A stretch of 64,000 bases of DNA from Dactylosporangium sp040689395. GTDB taxonomy: Bacteria; Actinomycetota; Actinomycetes; Mycobacteriales; Micromonosporaceae. Position 1 is the stretch's first letter. The number at the start of each line of letters is the position of its first letter. The stretch covers positions 62,001-126,000 of the forward strand of contig NZ_JBFAZX010000023.1 of assembly GCF_040689395.1 (NCBI RefSeq). Direction: 5' to 3'. The translations under genes and the position numbers were made by a program. Below, piece by piece: positions 54,250-62,323 of this stretch. A model generated the notes under the pieces. That model searched no databases. It was given only the letters and a program-made list of their open reading frames with translations, and was not told the DNA's origin.

Positions 54250-55776
54250 TCAGTGCGTCAGAGTGAGATCCTCGGTGGCCGGTGGCGTGGGCGGCGGGGC
54301 CTGCGGTGCGGCTGGGGCCGGTCTCGGGCGCAGGACGGCCACCGCGACGGCTGCGGCAGCGATGCCGCCGACCACGCCGACGATCGCGGTCATGGACATG
54401 GCTTCGACGAAGGCATTCTTCGCCAGCCGGGCCAGGTTGTCGTCTCCGGTGGCAGCGGCGATCCGCAGTGCGTCGCCGATGGAGCGCCGGGCCGGGCCGG
54501 TGACTTCCTCAGGCATCGCTGTGGTGTACGCGGCGGTCAGGATGCTGCCCAGGACCGCGACGCTGAGGGCCGCGCCGACCTGTTGCACGGTGTCGTTGAC
54601 CGCTGAACCGACGCCGGCCCGCTCCGGCGGCAGTGCGGCGAGCAGCGTCCCGTATGCGGCCGGGCCGGCGGTGCCGCTGCCCGCTCCGATGACGACCAGC
54701 GCGATGACCAGCTTGACGTAGCCGTCGGCGGGCCCGGTCGAGGCGAGCACCCCGAACCCGCCGGCCATCAGCAGAAGGCCGATGGCGATCGCGGTCCGTG
54801 TGCCGAGCTTCTTGTCGACCACGACACCGATGCCGTTGAACACCGTCACGGTTACCAGCATCGGAATGAAGGCCATGCCGGACCTCATCGGACCGTACCC
54901 GAGCACGAACTGCAGGTACTGGGTCAATGCGAGCATCACGCCACCGGCGGAGAACGACAGCAGCACGATGGACAGGCTGGCCCCGCCGAAGTTGCGGTCG
55001 CGGAACAGCGACATGGGCAGCATCGGTTCCGCGACCCTGCGTTCCCACAACACGAACGCGATGAGGGCCGCGGCGGCGGCGACGAATCCGGTGACGGTCC
55101 GCGGGGAGGACCAGCCGTCCTTGGCCGATGAGATGACACCCCACACGAGCGCCGTCATGCCGACGGTGGACAGCAGCGCACCGAGCACGTCGGGGCGTCC
55201 GGCTGGCCCACGCGACTCCGGGATGAACAGCAGTGCCGCGATGATGCCCAGGACGGCGATCGGGATGTTCATCAGGAACACCGACCCCCACCAAAAATGC
55301 TGCAGCAGCAGGCCGCCGACGGTTGGGCCGCCGAGCGCGCCAAGCATCAGCACGGAGCTCCAGATCGCGATGGCCTTCTTGCGTTCGGCTTCGTCGAAGA
55401 CGGTGGTGAGGATGGACAGCGTGCCGGGCATCAGGAACGCGGCACCGGCGCCCATCAGGCAGCGCACCGCGATCAGTTGTCCGGGTGTGTGGCACAGCGT
55501 GGCCAGTACGGACGCGGCACCGAACACCACCAGCCCGGTGACGAGGCCACGCCGGCGGCCGTGCCGGTCGGACAGGCTGCCGGCGGTCAGGAGCAGGCCG
55601 GCGAAGACGAGGATGTACGAGTCGATGATCCACTGGATGTCCGAGCTGCTCGCGCCCAGATGGCGGATCAACGACGGGATGGCGATGTTGAGCACCATGT
55701 TGTCGATGACGACGACGAGCAGGCTCAGGCAGAGCACGCCCAGGATCAACCATCGACGCGGGTGAGGAGCGGGCAC
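54250..55776 (-). CDS. MFS drug exporter (DHA2 / EmrB-QacA family, 14 TM)
   Basis: 508 residues with fourteen hydrophobic helices. The start is APHPRRWLILGVLCLSLLVV then IDNMVLNIAIPSL (motif D1 region), followed by SDIQWIIDSYILVFAGLLLT and motif A LSDRHGRRRGLVTG. Members export antiseptics and antibiotics using the proton gradient. GTG 55776 has GAGGA 7 nt upstream; the open frame beyond it overlaps the divergent tetR gene and is not protein-like. It is almost certainly repressed by that TetR through the palindrome at 55794-55824. Confidence 0.92.
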   Translation of the reverse strand: MPAPHPRRWLILGVLCLSLLVVVIDNMVLNIAIPSLIRHLGASSSDIQWIIDSYILVFAGLLLTAGSLSDRHGRRRGLVTGLVVFGAASVLATLCHTPGQLIAVRCLMGAGAAFLMPGTLSILTTVFDEAERKKAIAIWSSVLMLGALGGPTVGGLLLQHFWWGSVFLMNIPIAVLGIIAALLFIPESRGPAGRPDVLGALLSTVGMTALVWGVISSAKDGWSSPRTVTGFVAAAAALIAFVLWERRVAEPMLPMSLFRDRNFGGASLSIVLLSFSAGGVMLALTQYLQFVLGYGPMRSGMAFIPMLVTVTVFNGIGVVVDKKLGTRTAIAIGLLLMAGGFGVLASTGPADGYVKLVIALVVIGAGSGTAGPAAYGTLLAALPPERAGVGSAVNDTVQQVGAALSVAVLGSILTAAYTTAMPEEVTGPARRSIGDALRIAAATGDDNLARLAKNAFVEAMSMTAIVGVVGGIAAAAVAVAVLRPRPAPAAPQAPPPTPPATEDLTLTH

Positions 55777-55793
55777 CGGGGATCCTCTCGATC

Positions 55794-55824
55794 GAACGGT
55801 GTACGAGACTCTCGCACACCGTTC
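55794..55824. promoter_or_regulatory. TetR operator, 31-bp near-perfect palindrome
   Basis: GAACGGTGT and ACACCGTTC flank a nearly symmetric centre, with three mismatched positions overall. It lies 18 bp before the MFS start and 59 bp before the tetR start. A second related half-site, GAACAGTGTGCG, follows near 55835, so both divergent promoters can be controlled. Confidence 0.75.
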
Positions 55825-55882
55825 CATTGAACTCGAACAGTGTGCGACGATCGGTAAACTGGTGGCGTCGAGAGGACGCCGA

Positions 55883-56644
55883 ATGCCGTCAAAGTCGGAC
55901 CCGTTCACCAGTTCGGTGTGGACCCGCCCGCCCCGAGGCCGGGGCGAGCAGCCCACGCTGAGCCGCGAGCAGATCGTCCGTGCCGCGATCGAGTTGCTGG
56001 ACAGCGAAGGGCCGGCCGGCCTGAGCATGCGCCGGCTCGGCACCAGACTGGGCTCGGGCGCCACGTCGGTGTACTGGCACGTCGCGAACAAGGACGAACT
56101 GCTCGAGCTCGCGGTCGACGAAGTGATGGGCGAGGTGTACGTGCCCGAGGTTGGCGACACCGGCTGGCGGGTCGGCGCGTCGGTCCTCGCTATGGGCATG
56201 CGCGCGATGCTGCTGCGTCACCCGTGGGTGATCGGCCTGCTCGGGATGCGGCCAAATCTCGGGCCGAACGCCATGCGCATCGGGGACCGGACCGTGGCAT
56301 TGCTGGCGGCGGCCGGCTTCTCCGGGATGGCGTTGTCACACGCGGGTTCGCTGCTGACGTCGCTCGCCATCGGCTCGGCGACGACCGTGGCGGCGGTGAC
56401 CAACAGCACCAGGCAGTCCGGCCTGTCGGTCAGCGAGGCGGCCAGGCAGCTGGAGCCGCATCTGGAGCGGGCCGCCACGGAGCACGCGAACTACGACAAG
56501 TGGCGGCGCGAGACCGATGTGACCGGGATGGACCCGGAACAGATCTGGGACGAAGGCTTCACATTCGGGCTGGAACGACTGCTCGACGGCTTGGAACTGT
56601 GGCTCGGCTCAAACGCCGGGGGGCCGGACCACCCAGCTGATTGA
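55883..56644 (+). CDS. TetR-family repressor of the divergent MFS exporter
   Basis: 253 residues from ATG 55883 with GAGAGGA 7 nt upstream. The TetR helix-turn-helix is LSREQIVRAAIELLDSEGPA, then LSMRRLGTRLGSGATSVYWH and VANKDELLELAVDEVMGEV. The ligand-binding half has the TetR_C_1 look (true TetR-like, tetracycline-type). The divergent arrangement with a DHA2 exporter and a shared operator is the classic drug-inducible efflux switch. The inducing drug is not known. Confidence 0.92.
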   Translation: MPSKSDPFTSSVWTRPPRGRGEQPTLSREQIVRAAIELLDSEGPAGLSMRRLGTRLGSGATSVYWHVANKDELLELAVDEVMGEVYVPEVGDTGWRVGASVLAMGMRAMLLRHPWVIGLLGMRPNLGPNAMRIGDRTVALLAAAGFSGMALSHAGSLLTSLAIGSATTVAAVTNSTRQSGLSVSEAARQLEPHLERAATEHANYDKWRRETDVTGMDPEQIWDEGFTFGLERLLDGLELWLGSNAGGPDHPAD

Positions 56645-56679
56645 CAGATCGACATGCTTGTTCGCGGACGTCCCTCCGT

Positions 56680-57555
56680 TCAGGTGTCGGATGCTCGGAA
56701 ATCTTCGGCGTGGTCGCGCGCCCACACGGTGAACGGACGGGCGGGCGTGCCGGTGACATCTTCGGCGGTGGGCATCGGACCGGGTTCTGGGGTCACGGGG
56801 TGTTTGACCCGCGCGGGATCGGATGTCCCGCCGGAGTATGCCTGGAACCCGGCGAGGAAGTCGGCGGAGGCCGCCGCGAAGCCGCCCTGGGCGAGATAAA
56901 GCTCGCGGGCCTGCGCCGGGGTCACCACTTCCAGGCGGATTTCCGCTCCGATGGCGTCGGCAATCACCCGGATCTGGTCACGGCGGCTGATGGGCTCGGG
57001 GCCGTACAGGGTGTAGGCGGCGCCCTGGTGGCCGTCCTGGAGCAGAGCGCTCGTGGCCACATCGGCGATGTCGCGTTCGTGAACGGGGCGCCCCACACGG
57101 TCGGGAAACGGTTCACGCACGATCCGTTCGGCCCGGATCGACGGCCCCCACAGCCACAGGTTGTTGAGCATGAACTCGGCGGGCCGCACGTGGGTCCATT
57201 CCATCCCGGACGCCTCCACCGCATGCTCCACGGGCAGGTGGAAATTCGTGTCATGACCGCTGCTCACCGCGCCCGAGGAAAGCGTGACGACCCGCTGGAC
57301 CCCGCAGCGCTCCGCCCGGCGCAGAACCTCTGGGGCGGTTGCCGGGAACGGGAACAGGTACATGCGATCCACACCCCGCAGGGCCGGACCCAGGCTCTCC
57401 GGGTCGGCCAGATCCCCAGGGAACACCTCGACGTTCCGGGATGGGGATCGGTGGGATCTGCGGCTGACCACCCGTACGGTCACACCGGCGTGTAGCAGCT
57501 GTTCGACTACCAGCCTTCCAACGTTTCCGGTTCCCCCGGTTACCAGGATTCGCAT
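56680..57555 (-). CDS. NmrA-family NAD(P)-binding oxidoreductase
   Basis: 291 residues. MRILVTGGTGNVGRLVVEQL is the Rossmann loop GxxGxxG. RVVSRRSHRSPSRNVEVF suggests NADP binding. The central part YLFPFPATAPEVLRRAERCG and VVTLSSGAVSSGHDTNFHLP is typical of NmrA-like, QOR2/azoreductase-type redox sensors. ATG 57555 follows AGAGGAA closely. The protein probably acts on quinone-like substrates or senses redox state; the substrate is unknown. It is convergent with the tetR gene. Confidence 0.9.
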   Translation of the reverse strand: MRILVTGGTGNVGRLVVEQLLHAGVTVRVVSRRSHRSPSRNVEVFPGDLADPESLGPALRGVDRMYLFPFPATAPEVLRRAERCGVQRVVTLSSGAVSSGHDTNFHLPVEHAVEASGMEWTHVRPAEFMLNNLWLWGPSIRAERIVREPFPDRVGRPVHERDIADVATSALLQDGHQGAAYTLYGPEPISRRDQIRVIADAIGAEIRLEVVTPAQARELYLAQGGFAAASADFLAGFQAYSGGTSDPARVKHPVTPEPGPMPTAEDVTGTPARPFTVWARDHAEDFRASDT

Positions 57556-57732
57556 TTCCTCTTCTTAGCCCGCCGCCCCGGCGAAGGCAAACGCGAACGG
57601 GACGTTCACATATTGCCATTGACCAGCTCAAACAACGTCTCCGAGTCTTCTTGGACCATCGAAATACCGGACAACCAAGCCGCGCAGTCGCACGCGATAA
57701 ACCTGGCGACGCCGGTGGTCATCCCCGCGAGA

Positions 57733-58479
57733 ATGGCCGATGTGGACGAGGTCAAGGTCGTCGTTGCCCATCACGAGCGCGCGACCCTGCGCGTCGGTGA
57801 CGTGTTCCTGAAGATCGACGCCGATCACACACGCACCGACGTCGAGGTCGAGGCGATGGCCATGGCGCCGATCCCGACTCCGGAGGTCCTGTGGCGCAAG
57901 CCGCCCGTGCTCGCGCTCGCCGCCCTCCCAGGCACGGCACTCGGCCGCCTCGGCGAGCCGTCGACCGCGTCGTCAGCGGCGTGGGCCGCGGCGGGTGCCG
58001 CCGTACGGATGCTGCACGACGCGCCGCTGCCGCCATGGCCCGGTCGGAGCCTCGACGAGATCGCATCGCACCTCGACGGCGAATGCGAGTGGCTCGTCAC
58101 GAACGGCGTCCTTCCCACCGACCTGGTCGCACGCAACCGCCGGATTGCCGAGGCTGCGCTCCGACCGTGGACACCGGTGTTCACGCACGGGGACCTGCAG
58201 GTCACCCACGTGTTCGTCGACGGTGACGAGATCACCGGCGTGATCGACTGGTCCGAGGCGGCCCAAGGTGATGCCCTGTACGACCTCGCCACCTTGACGC
58301 TCGGACACGAGGAGCACCTTGGCGACGTCGTCGCCGGCTACGGTACCCACGTCGACCTCGACGTGATCCGCGCGTGGTGGTCGTTGCGAAGCCTGCTGAC
58401 GGTCCGCTGGCTGGTCGAGCACGGCTTCGACCCGTCCTCGCCAGGCTGCGAGGTCGACGTGCTGAGATCCCAGATGTAA
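57733..58479 (+). CDS. Aminoglycoside phosphotransferase-like kinase (APH family)
   Basis: 248 residues from ATG 57733. The kinase-like core shows the nucleotide-binding part ERATLRVGDVFLKIDADHTR (with the beta-3 Lys), the catalytic loop VFTHGDLQVTHVFVDGDE (HGDxxxxN-like, with H for N) and the metal loop GVIDWSEAAQGDALYDLA. Members phosphorylate antibiotics or small metabolites; this subfamily is common in actinobacterial chromosomes and rarely shown to give resistance. The upstream in-frame codons from 57613 are not family-like. Confidence 0.85.
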   Translation: MADVDEVKVVVAHHERATLRVGDVFLKIDADHTRTDVEVEAMAMAPIPTPEVLWRKPPVLALAALPGTALGRLGEPSTASSAAWAAAGAAVRMLHDAPLPPWPGRSLDEIASHLDGECEWLVTNGVLPTDLVARNRRIAEAALRPWTPVFTHGDLQVTHVFVDGDEITGVIDWSEAAQGDALYDLATLTLGHEEHLGDVVAGYGTHVDLDVIRAWWSLRSLLTVRWLVEHGFDPSSPGCEVDVLRSQM

Positions 58480-58503
58480 GGCTGCACAAGCCCGACGGCC
58501 TGT

Positions 58504-59607
58504 TCAGGTCGTCAAGGCCAGGGTCAGGTGGAGCCAGTTCGCCAGATCATCGATCTCGTGCCGCAGTGCAGCGGTCATCGCCTTGCTGAACGGAACGTCC
58601 TGGTGGATGGCATCCACCCGAAGCACACCGGCCTTGCGGTCGCTGGTGGCGTCGAGCTTGCCGACCAGCCGGTCGCCGTACAGGATCGGCAGCGCCCAGT
58701 AGCCCCAGCGGCGCTTGGCGGCCGGCTTGTACATCTCCAGCTGGTAGTCGTACTCGAACAGCTCGGTCATCCGCCTGCGGTCGTAGACGAGCCGATCCAG
58801 CGGAGACAGCAACGCGGCGCGGCCGGTGAACGTCCGGTCCAGCAGCTCGGGGTCGATCCGCCATTCGCCCTTCACGCCCTCGACCACTGCGGGCTCGCCC
58901 GCGGTCCGTACGTCAAGCGGCTCGACCGGGTTCTCCTGAGCGCGGGCGCGCGCGATGCCCAGCGCGCGCAGCCGGCGCTCGTCACGGATCCGCACCGCGT
59001 CCTCATAGGGCACCACCTCGTCGTCCGGGTAAACCCGCTCGGCGAGGTCCCACAGCCGGTGGGCGCCGCGCCGACCAGCGGCCGCGACCTCGCCGCGCTG
59101 AACGAGGAAGTCGATCATCCTCAGGACGTTGCGATCGTTCGACCAGCCGGAGGAGCGCCACGGGATCACGCACGTGTCCGGCAGCTCCCGCGCGGACAGC
59201 GGCCCGTCGGCGCGCAGCCGGGCGAGGATGTCCAGCCTGCAGCCATTGTTGGCATCCACCCAGCCCTGCACGCTCTCCCGCCAATCACGCAGCGGAGGAC
59301 GGCCCGGCCACTCGGCCATCTCCGCCCGATACAGCGCGAGGTCTTCCGGTGGCCGGATCAGGCCGCGCAGCTCCAGCAGGGCCTGCTCGTCGATGGCGTC
59401 GCGTAGCTGCGTCGGGGAATAGCAGGAGCCGAGACGGCTCCACAGGACCAGGTCGGCGTTGGGCGCGACGGCCGCGGTCGGATCGTTCTGCAGCAGCGTC
59501 AACCGGCGTACAGCGTCGAACATCCCGCTCGGGCGGTGGGCGTCCAGCAGTTGAGCGCGCACGGCAAGGCGGCGGGCGTCGGTGCGGGACAGGGTGTGCA
59601 CAGTCAC
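58504..59607 (-). CDS. YcaQ/AlkZ-like DNA glycosylase (HTH_42, winged-helix)
   Basis: 367 residues. It begins TLSRTDARRLAVRAQLLDAH and carries LTLLQNDPTAAVAPNADLVL, in which Q-N-D fits the catalytic QxD type of the HTH_42 family. The WSRLG and SPLDRLVYDRRRMTELFEYD blocks and the final beta-barrel part WGYWALPILYGDRLVGKLDA are conserved. AlkZ and YcaQ remove bulky alkylated or cross-linked bases, often giving self-resistance to DNA-damaging natural products. GTG 59607 lies 6 nt after TAGTCT, so it is probably leaderless. No biosynthetic genes are adjacent. Confidence 0.88.
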   Translation of the reverse strand: MTVHTLSRTDARRLAVRAQLLDAHRPSGMFDAVRRLTLLQNDPTAAVAPNADLVLWSRLGSCYSPTQLRDAIDEQALLELRGLIRPPEDLALYRAEMAEWPGRPPLRDWRESVQGWVDANNGCRLDILARLRADGPLSARELPDTCVIPWRSSGWSNDRNVLRMIDFLVQRGEVAAAGRRGAHRLWDLAERVYPDDEVVPYEDAVRIRDERRLRALGIARARAQENPVEPLDVRTAGEPAVVEGVKGEWRIDPELLDRTFTGRAALLSPLDRLVYDRRRMTELFEYDYQLEMYKPAAKRRWGYWALPILYGDRLVGKLDATSDRKAGVLRVDAIHQDVPFSKAMTAALRHEIDDLANWLHLTLALTT

Positions 59608-59654
59608 GAGCCGAGACTAGGTGGAAGGTACGACAACAACCGGCGTCCAGCGGG

Positions 59655-59700
59655 CGTTCGTGCGTGCAGCAGGTCGCCGCCCGTCACGGTCGGTGACCGC
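59655..59700 (+). repeat. Intergenic repeat family, copy 9 (5' half)
   Basis: GTTCGTGCGTGCAGCAGGTC then GCCGCCCGTCACGGTCGGTG and ACCGC. Only the hairpin half is present. It lies between divergent genes. Confidence 0.7.
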
Positions 59701-59720
59701 GCCTTCTACACTAGCTGCTC

Positions 59721-60152
59721 ATGAGCATGAGTCTTTACCTGGTGAAGGTGACGCCCACGATCGGCGAGCGCATGCAGGCTGATCCCGAGTTGCTCTTGCA
59801 GGTCTGGGGCGCGGTGGACCCTGTCGAACCCGACATCGCCGACCTCGACGAGGACGAAGACAAGTTGCTGGAGGACTACCTCGGTATAAGCCACATCTTG
59901 CTTGATAAACCCGACCGGTACCCATGGCTGGCACGCGCACTGCACGGCACCGGCGAGGTGGTCGACTTTGAGTATGGGTACGGACCGGGGTTCATAGTCA
60001 GGGCAGACATGGCGGCGCAGATCGTGGCCGGATTGGCCGAGGAAGGGTGGTGGCGACAGGGCGACGAGGTGGTTACCGTCGATCACGCCATCGCGGCGTT
60101 TTACGCTGCCGCGGCCGATCAAGGCCGTACTGTCATTGGCGGCATCGGCTGA
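59721..60152 (+). CDS. DUF1877 family protein
   Basis: 143 residues. SMSLYLVKVTPTIGERMQAD followed by the acidic stretch DLDEDEDKLLEDYLGISHIL and LDKPDRYPWLARALHGTGE fits the DUF1877 pattern. These are small cytoplasmic proteins of unknown function, often linked to polymorphic-toxin immunity sets. TACACT lies 8 nt before ATG 59721, so the transcript may be leaderless; ATG 59727 is an alternative. It stands alone. Confidence 0.8.
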   Translation: MSMSLYLVKVTPTIGERMQADPELLLQVWGAVDPVEPDIADLDEDEDKLLEDYLGISHILLDKPDRYPWLARALHGTGEVVDFEYGYGPGFIVRADMAAQIVAGLAEEGWWRQGDEVVTVDHAIAAFYAAAADQGRTVIGGIG

Positions 60153-60225
60153 GCAATCCGGAGCCTTACGACCTGGCCGATGTGCGGATGCGCTGGCATT
60201 GTCCTCGAGCTACGAGGTTACGGAT

Positions 60226-60456
60226 TCAGTGACCGCGATATTGGATCATGCTCCGGATGGCGCGGTAGACCAGCGGTCCCGCTCCGAGTAACAGGAGTGC
60301 CGCGCCGAGGAATAGCACCACGACCTTTCCGTCACTCTGGAAGAGGGTGCCTTGGTGGAGGGTCATCAGTGTCGCACCGAGCAACAGCACAACCAGGGTG
60401 GCGGCCACGTACGCCAATGCGGCGAGCAACGATCGCCACAACGGTGGTCGGGTCAT
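60226..60456 (-). CDS. Small two-helix membrane protein
   Basis: 76 residues. Two transmembrane helices, SLLAALAYVAATLVVLLLGA and VVVLFLGAALLLLGAGPLVY, are separated by a polar loop of about 17 residues, and the tail is basic. No family is recognised. It is divergent from the DUF1232 gene. Confidence 0.7.
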   Translation of the reverse strand: MTRPPLWRSLLAALAYVAATLVVLLLGATLMTLHQGTLFQSDGKVVVLFLGAALLLLGAGPLVYRAIRSMIQYRGH

Positions 60457-60548
60457 GGCCGGACGGTACCAGCAGGGACCGGGGCGGGTGGCCCCTCAAG
60501 GAGGCGCTCCGTTCGAGTGTATGCCCCACCGGGCGGGGAGGAACGCTG

Positions 60549-60962
60549 ATGCGGCAGTGGCTGATCGGCCTGGCCGTCGGGGTCGGGCTGTTGCTGGCGT
60601 CGTGGGGGCTGCTCATCGTGCTGGCCAGGCGGCTACCACCGGGCATTCTGCGCGACCTGGCGGCGTTCATCCCGGACTGCGTGACCACGGTGCGGAAACT
60701 GCGCAAGGACTCGCGAGTACCGCGCCGGGCGAAGATCGCTGTCATCGTGGCCGGGGTGTGGGTGGCATCCCCAATCGATCTGATTCCCGAGTTCATTCCG
60801 GTGATCGGTCCGCTGGATGACATCGTGGTGGTCGCGTTGGCGCTGCGGTATGCCGGCCGTCAGGTGCCGCGCGAGGTCCTGTTGGAGGCGTGGCCGGGTG
60901 ACCCACGGCTGCTCGAGCGACTGCTCGGTCGGCCGAAGCGATCGCCGGAACCGGTTGACTGA
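60549..60962 (+). CDS. DUF1232 (YkvA-like) membrane protein
   Basis: 137 residues from ATG 60549, with GGGGAGGA 8 nt upstream. One N-terminal transmembrane helix, LIGLAVGVGLLLASWGLLIV, precedes the DUF1232 signature, AVIVAGVWVASPIDLIPEFI followed by PVIGPLDDIVVVALALR. DUF1232 proteins are small envelope proteins of unknown function. The gene ends 118 bp before the GntR gene. Confidence 0.88.
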   Translation: MRQWLIGLAVGVGLLLASWGLLIVLARRLPPGILRDLAAFIPDCVTTVRKLRKDSRVPRRAKIAVIVAGVWVASPIDLIPEFIPVIGPLDDIVVVALALRYAGRQVPREVLLEAWPGDPRLLERLLGRPKRSPEPVD

Positions 60963-61048
60963 GACGCCTCGGCGCGCGGCGCCGCTAGCCAATGAGATCG
61001 CGGTGCCAGTCGGGCTGGTCCCGCCACCGCCCGGCAGGTGGCCTTTAC

Positions 61049-61066
61049 ACCACATGGCCATATGGT
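61049..61066. promoter_or_regulatory. Predicted GntR operator overlapping its own promoter
   Basis: ACCACATGG and CCATATGGT are inverted repeats with one mismatch. The site abuts TAAACT (61067-61072), which lies 8 nt before ATG 61081. Binding here would block a leaderless promoter. Confidence 0.55.
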
Positions 61067-61080
61067 TAAACTCCGAGTCC

Positions 61081-61485
61081 ATGCACCAGGTCAGATTTCG
61101 GGACGTCGCGGATGTGCTCCGCCGGCAGATCGACGACGGGACCTACCCGCCCGGCGGTCGCCTGCCGAGCGAGGCGAGTCTCGCCAAGACCTTCGGCTGC
61201 AGCAGGGACACCGTTCGCGACGCGCTGGCCGTGCTGGCCACGGAAGGGGAGCTGATCAAGCGGCGCGGGACGCCGTCCATTGTTCGAACGCATGCGCCGC
61301 GGACCGCGGTCCGGCTTCCCCCGGACGCCACCGTCACCGCACGGCCCATGACACTCGCCGAGGCGGAGGCATACGGTTGCGGCCCCGGCGTCGCGATCTT
61401 CGAGGTCTGCGCCGGCAGCAACGGCTACGCCCTGTACCGCGGCGACCAACACATCCTCACCACCGCGCCGGCGACGACCCGCTGA
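61081..61485 (+). CDS. Very short GntR-family regulator
   Basis: 134 residues. The GntR winged helix is complete: FRDVADVLRRQIDDGTYPPG, LPSEASLAKTFGCSRDTVRD and ALAVLATEGELIKRRGTPSI. Only about 55 residues follow (TARPMTLAEAEAYGCGPGVA, then FEVCAGSNGYALYRGDQHIL), far fewer than the usual FadR or UTRA effector domain. It may be a UTRA domain cut short, or a naturally small regulator. The operator-like palindrome next to its promoter supports autoregulation. Confidence 0.85.
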   Translation: MHQVRFRDVADVLRRQIDDGTYPPGGRLPSEASLAKTFGCSRDTVRDALAVLATEGELIKRRGTPSIVRTHAPRTAVRLPPDATVTARPMTLAEAEAYGCGPGVAIFEVCAGSNGYALYRGDQHILTTAPATTR

Positions 61486-61627
61486 TTGTGACCGCCCGGG
61501 CCCAGCTGGCACACCGAACCCGGACAGTCGTCCACGGGCCCCTGCAGCAGGCCGCGCGCGGTGAAAGCGCAGCGCGTCGCCCGAGCGGATGGGGGCAAGG
61601 AAAAGAGCGTCGCAGCCGGGTCCCGCG

Positions 61628-62323
61628 TTACTCCAGTACCGATTGCTTGTTGTTGTCGTCGTCGTGGCTGGGTTTCGCCTTCTTCTCGGGAGTCGGCGCC
61701 GTCGCGGGCTCCTCGGGAGTCGGCGTCATCGTCGGCGTCGGCGTCATCGTCGGCGCCACGCCGAGCAGGCGATTGCAGTACTCCTGGATGGCCTTCTCCC
61801 CGCCGCCCGAGAGCCGATTCAGCTCCTTGCGTTGCTCGCCGGTGACCGGCGGCGCGTGCGGGTCGGCGCGAAACGCCAGGAATGCGTGGCACGCCTCGAC
61901 CGGCGAGACGGGGTCCGAAGCGGCGGCGGAGGCGGCGGAGGGCGAGGCCGATGCCGAGGGGTTCGAGGACCCGGGGGGCGTGGTGGTGGCGGTGGGCCCT
62001 GGCGTGGTCGGTAGCCGGTTCGGTGTTCGGGCGGCCGACGTGGGCGCGGGTGGCGCCTCGTCGCGGCCGAGCCAGGACTGAACGGGGGCGGGCAGGTGGC
62101 CGATGGTCGCGGCGAAGGCGGTACCGCCGATCGACACCGCGGCTACACCGGCCACCGCCAGCGCGACCAGCCGGCGGCGGCGGTGCCGGGCGGCCGGGCG
62201 GTACGCGGTGCGGAACCCAGCGACGGCCGCGGCCTCGCCGGCGAGCTCGTGCGGGCGCCCCGGCGCGGCGGCTGCCGACAGCAGCTCGCCTAGCCGCCCC
62301 TCGGGCGGTCCCTCAAGGTCCAT
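61628..62323 (-). CDS. Single-pass membrane protein coupled to ECF sigma factor (candidate anti-sigma)
   Basis: 231 residues from ATG 62323. A short cytoplasmic part (GRLGELLSAAAAPGRPHELA) is followed by one transmembrane helix, LVALAVAGVAAVSIGGTAFA, then a Thr/Pro/Ser/Ala-rich stretch and a C-terminal region with one Cys pair far apart (EACHAFLAF, EYCNRLLGV) and an acidic end. No HxxxCxxC zinc anti-sigma motif is seen. The start lies inside the sigma gene (11-nt overlap), so an anti-sigma or sensor role is likely, but inferred from position only. Confidence 0.7.
   Translation of the reverse strand: MDLEGPPEGRLGELLSAAAAPGRPHELAGEAAAVAGFRTAYRPAARHRRRRLVALAVAGVAAVSIGGTAFAATIGHLPAPVQSWLGRDEAPPAPTSAARTPNRLPTTPGPTATTTPPGSSNPSASASPSAASAAASDPVSPVEACHAFLAFRADPHAPPVTGEQRKELNRLSGGGEKAIQEYCNRLLGVAPTMTPTPTMTPTPEEPATAPTPEKKAKPSHDDDNNKQSVLE

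Noticed and set aside
44609..59700. The repeat copies between single genes might be integron attC sites.
   Set aside because: No GTTRRRY/RYYYAAC core pairs were seen, gene orientations are mixed, and no integron integrase is present in the window.
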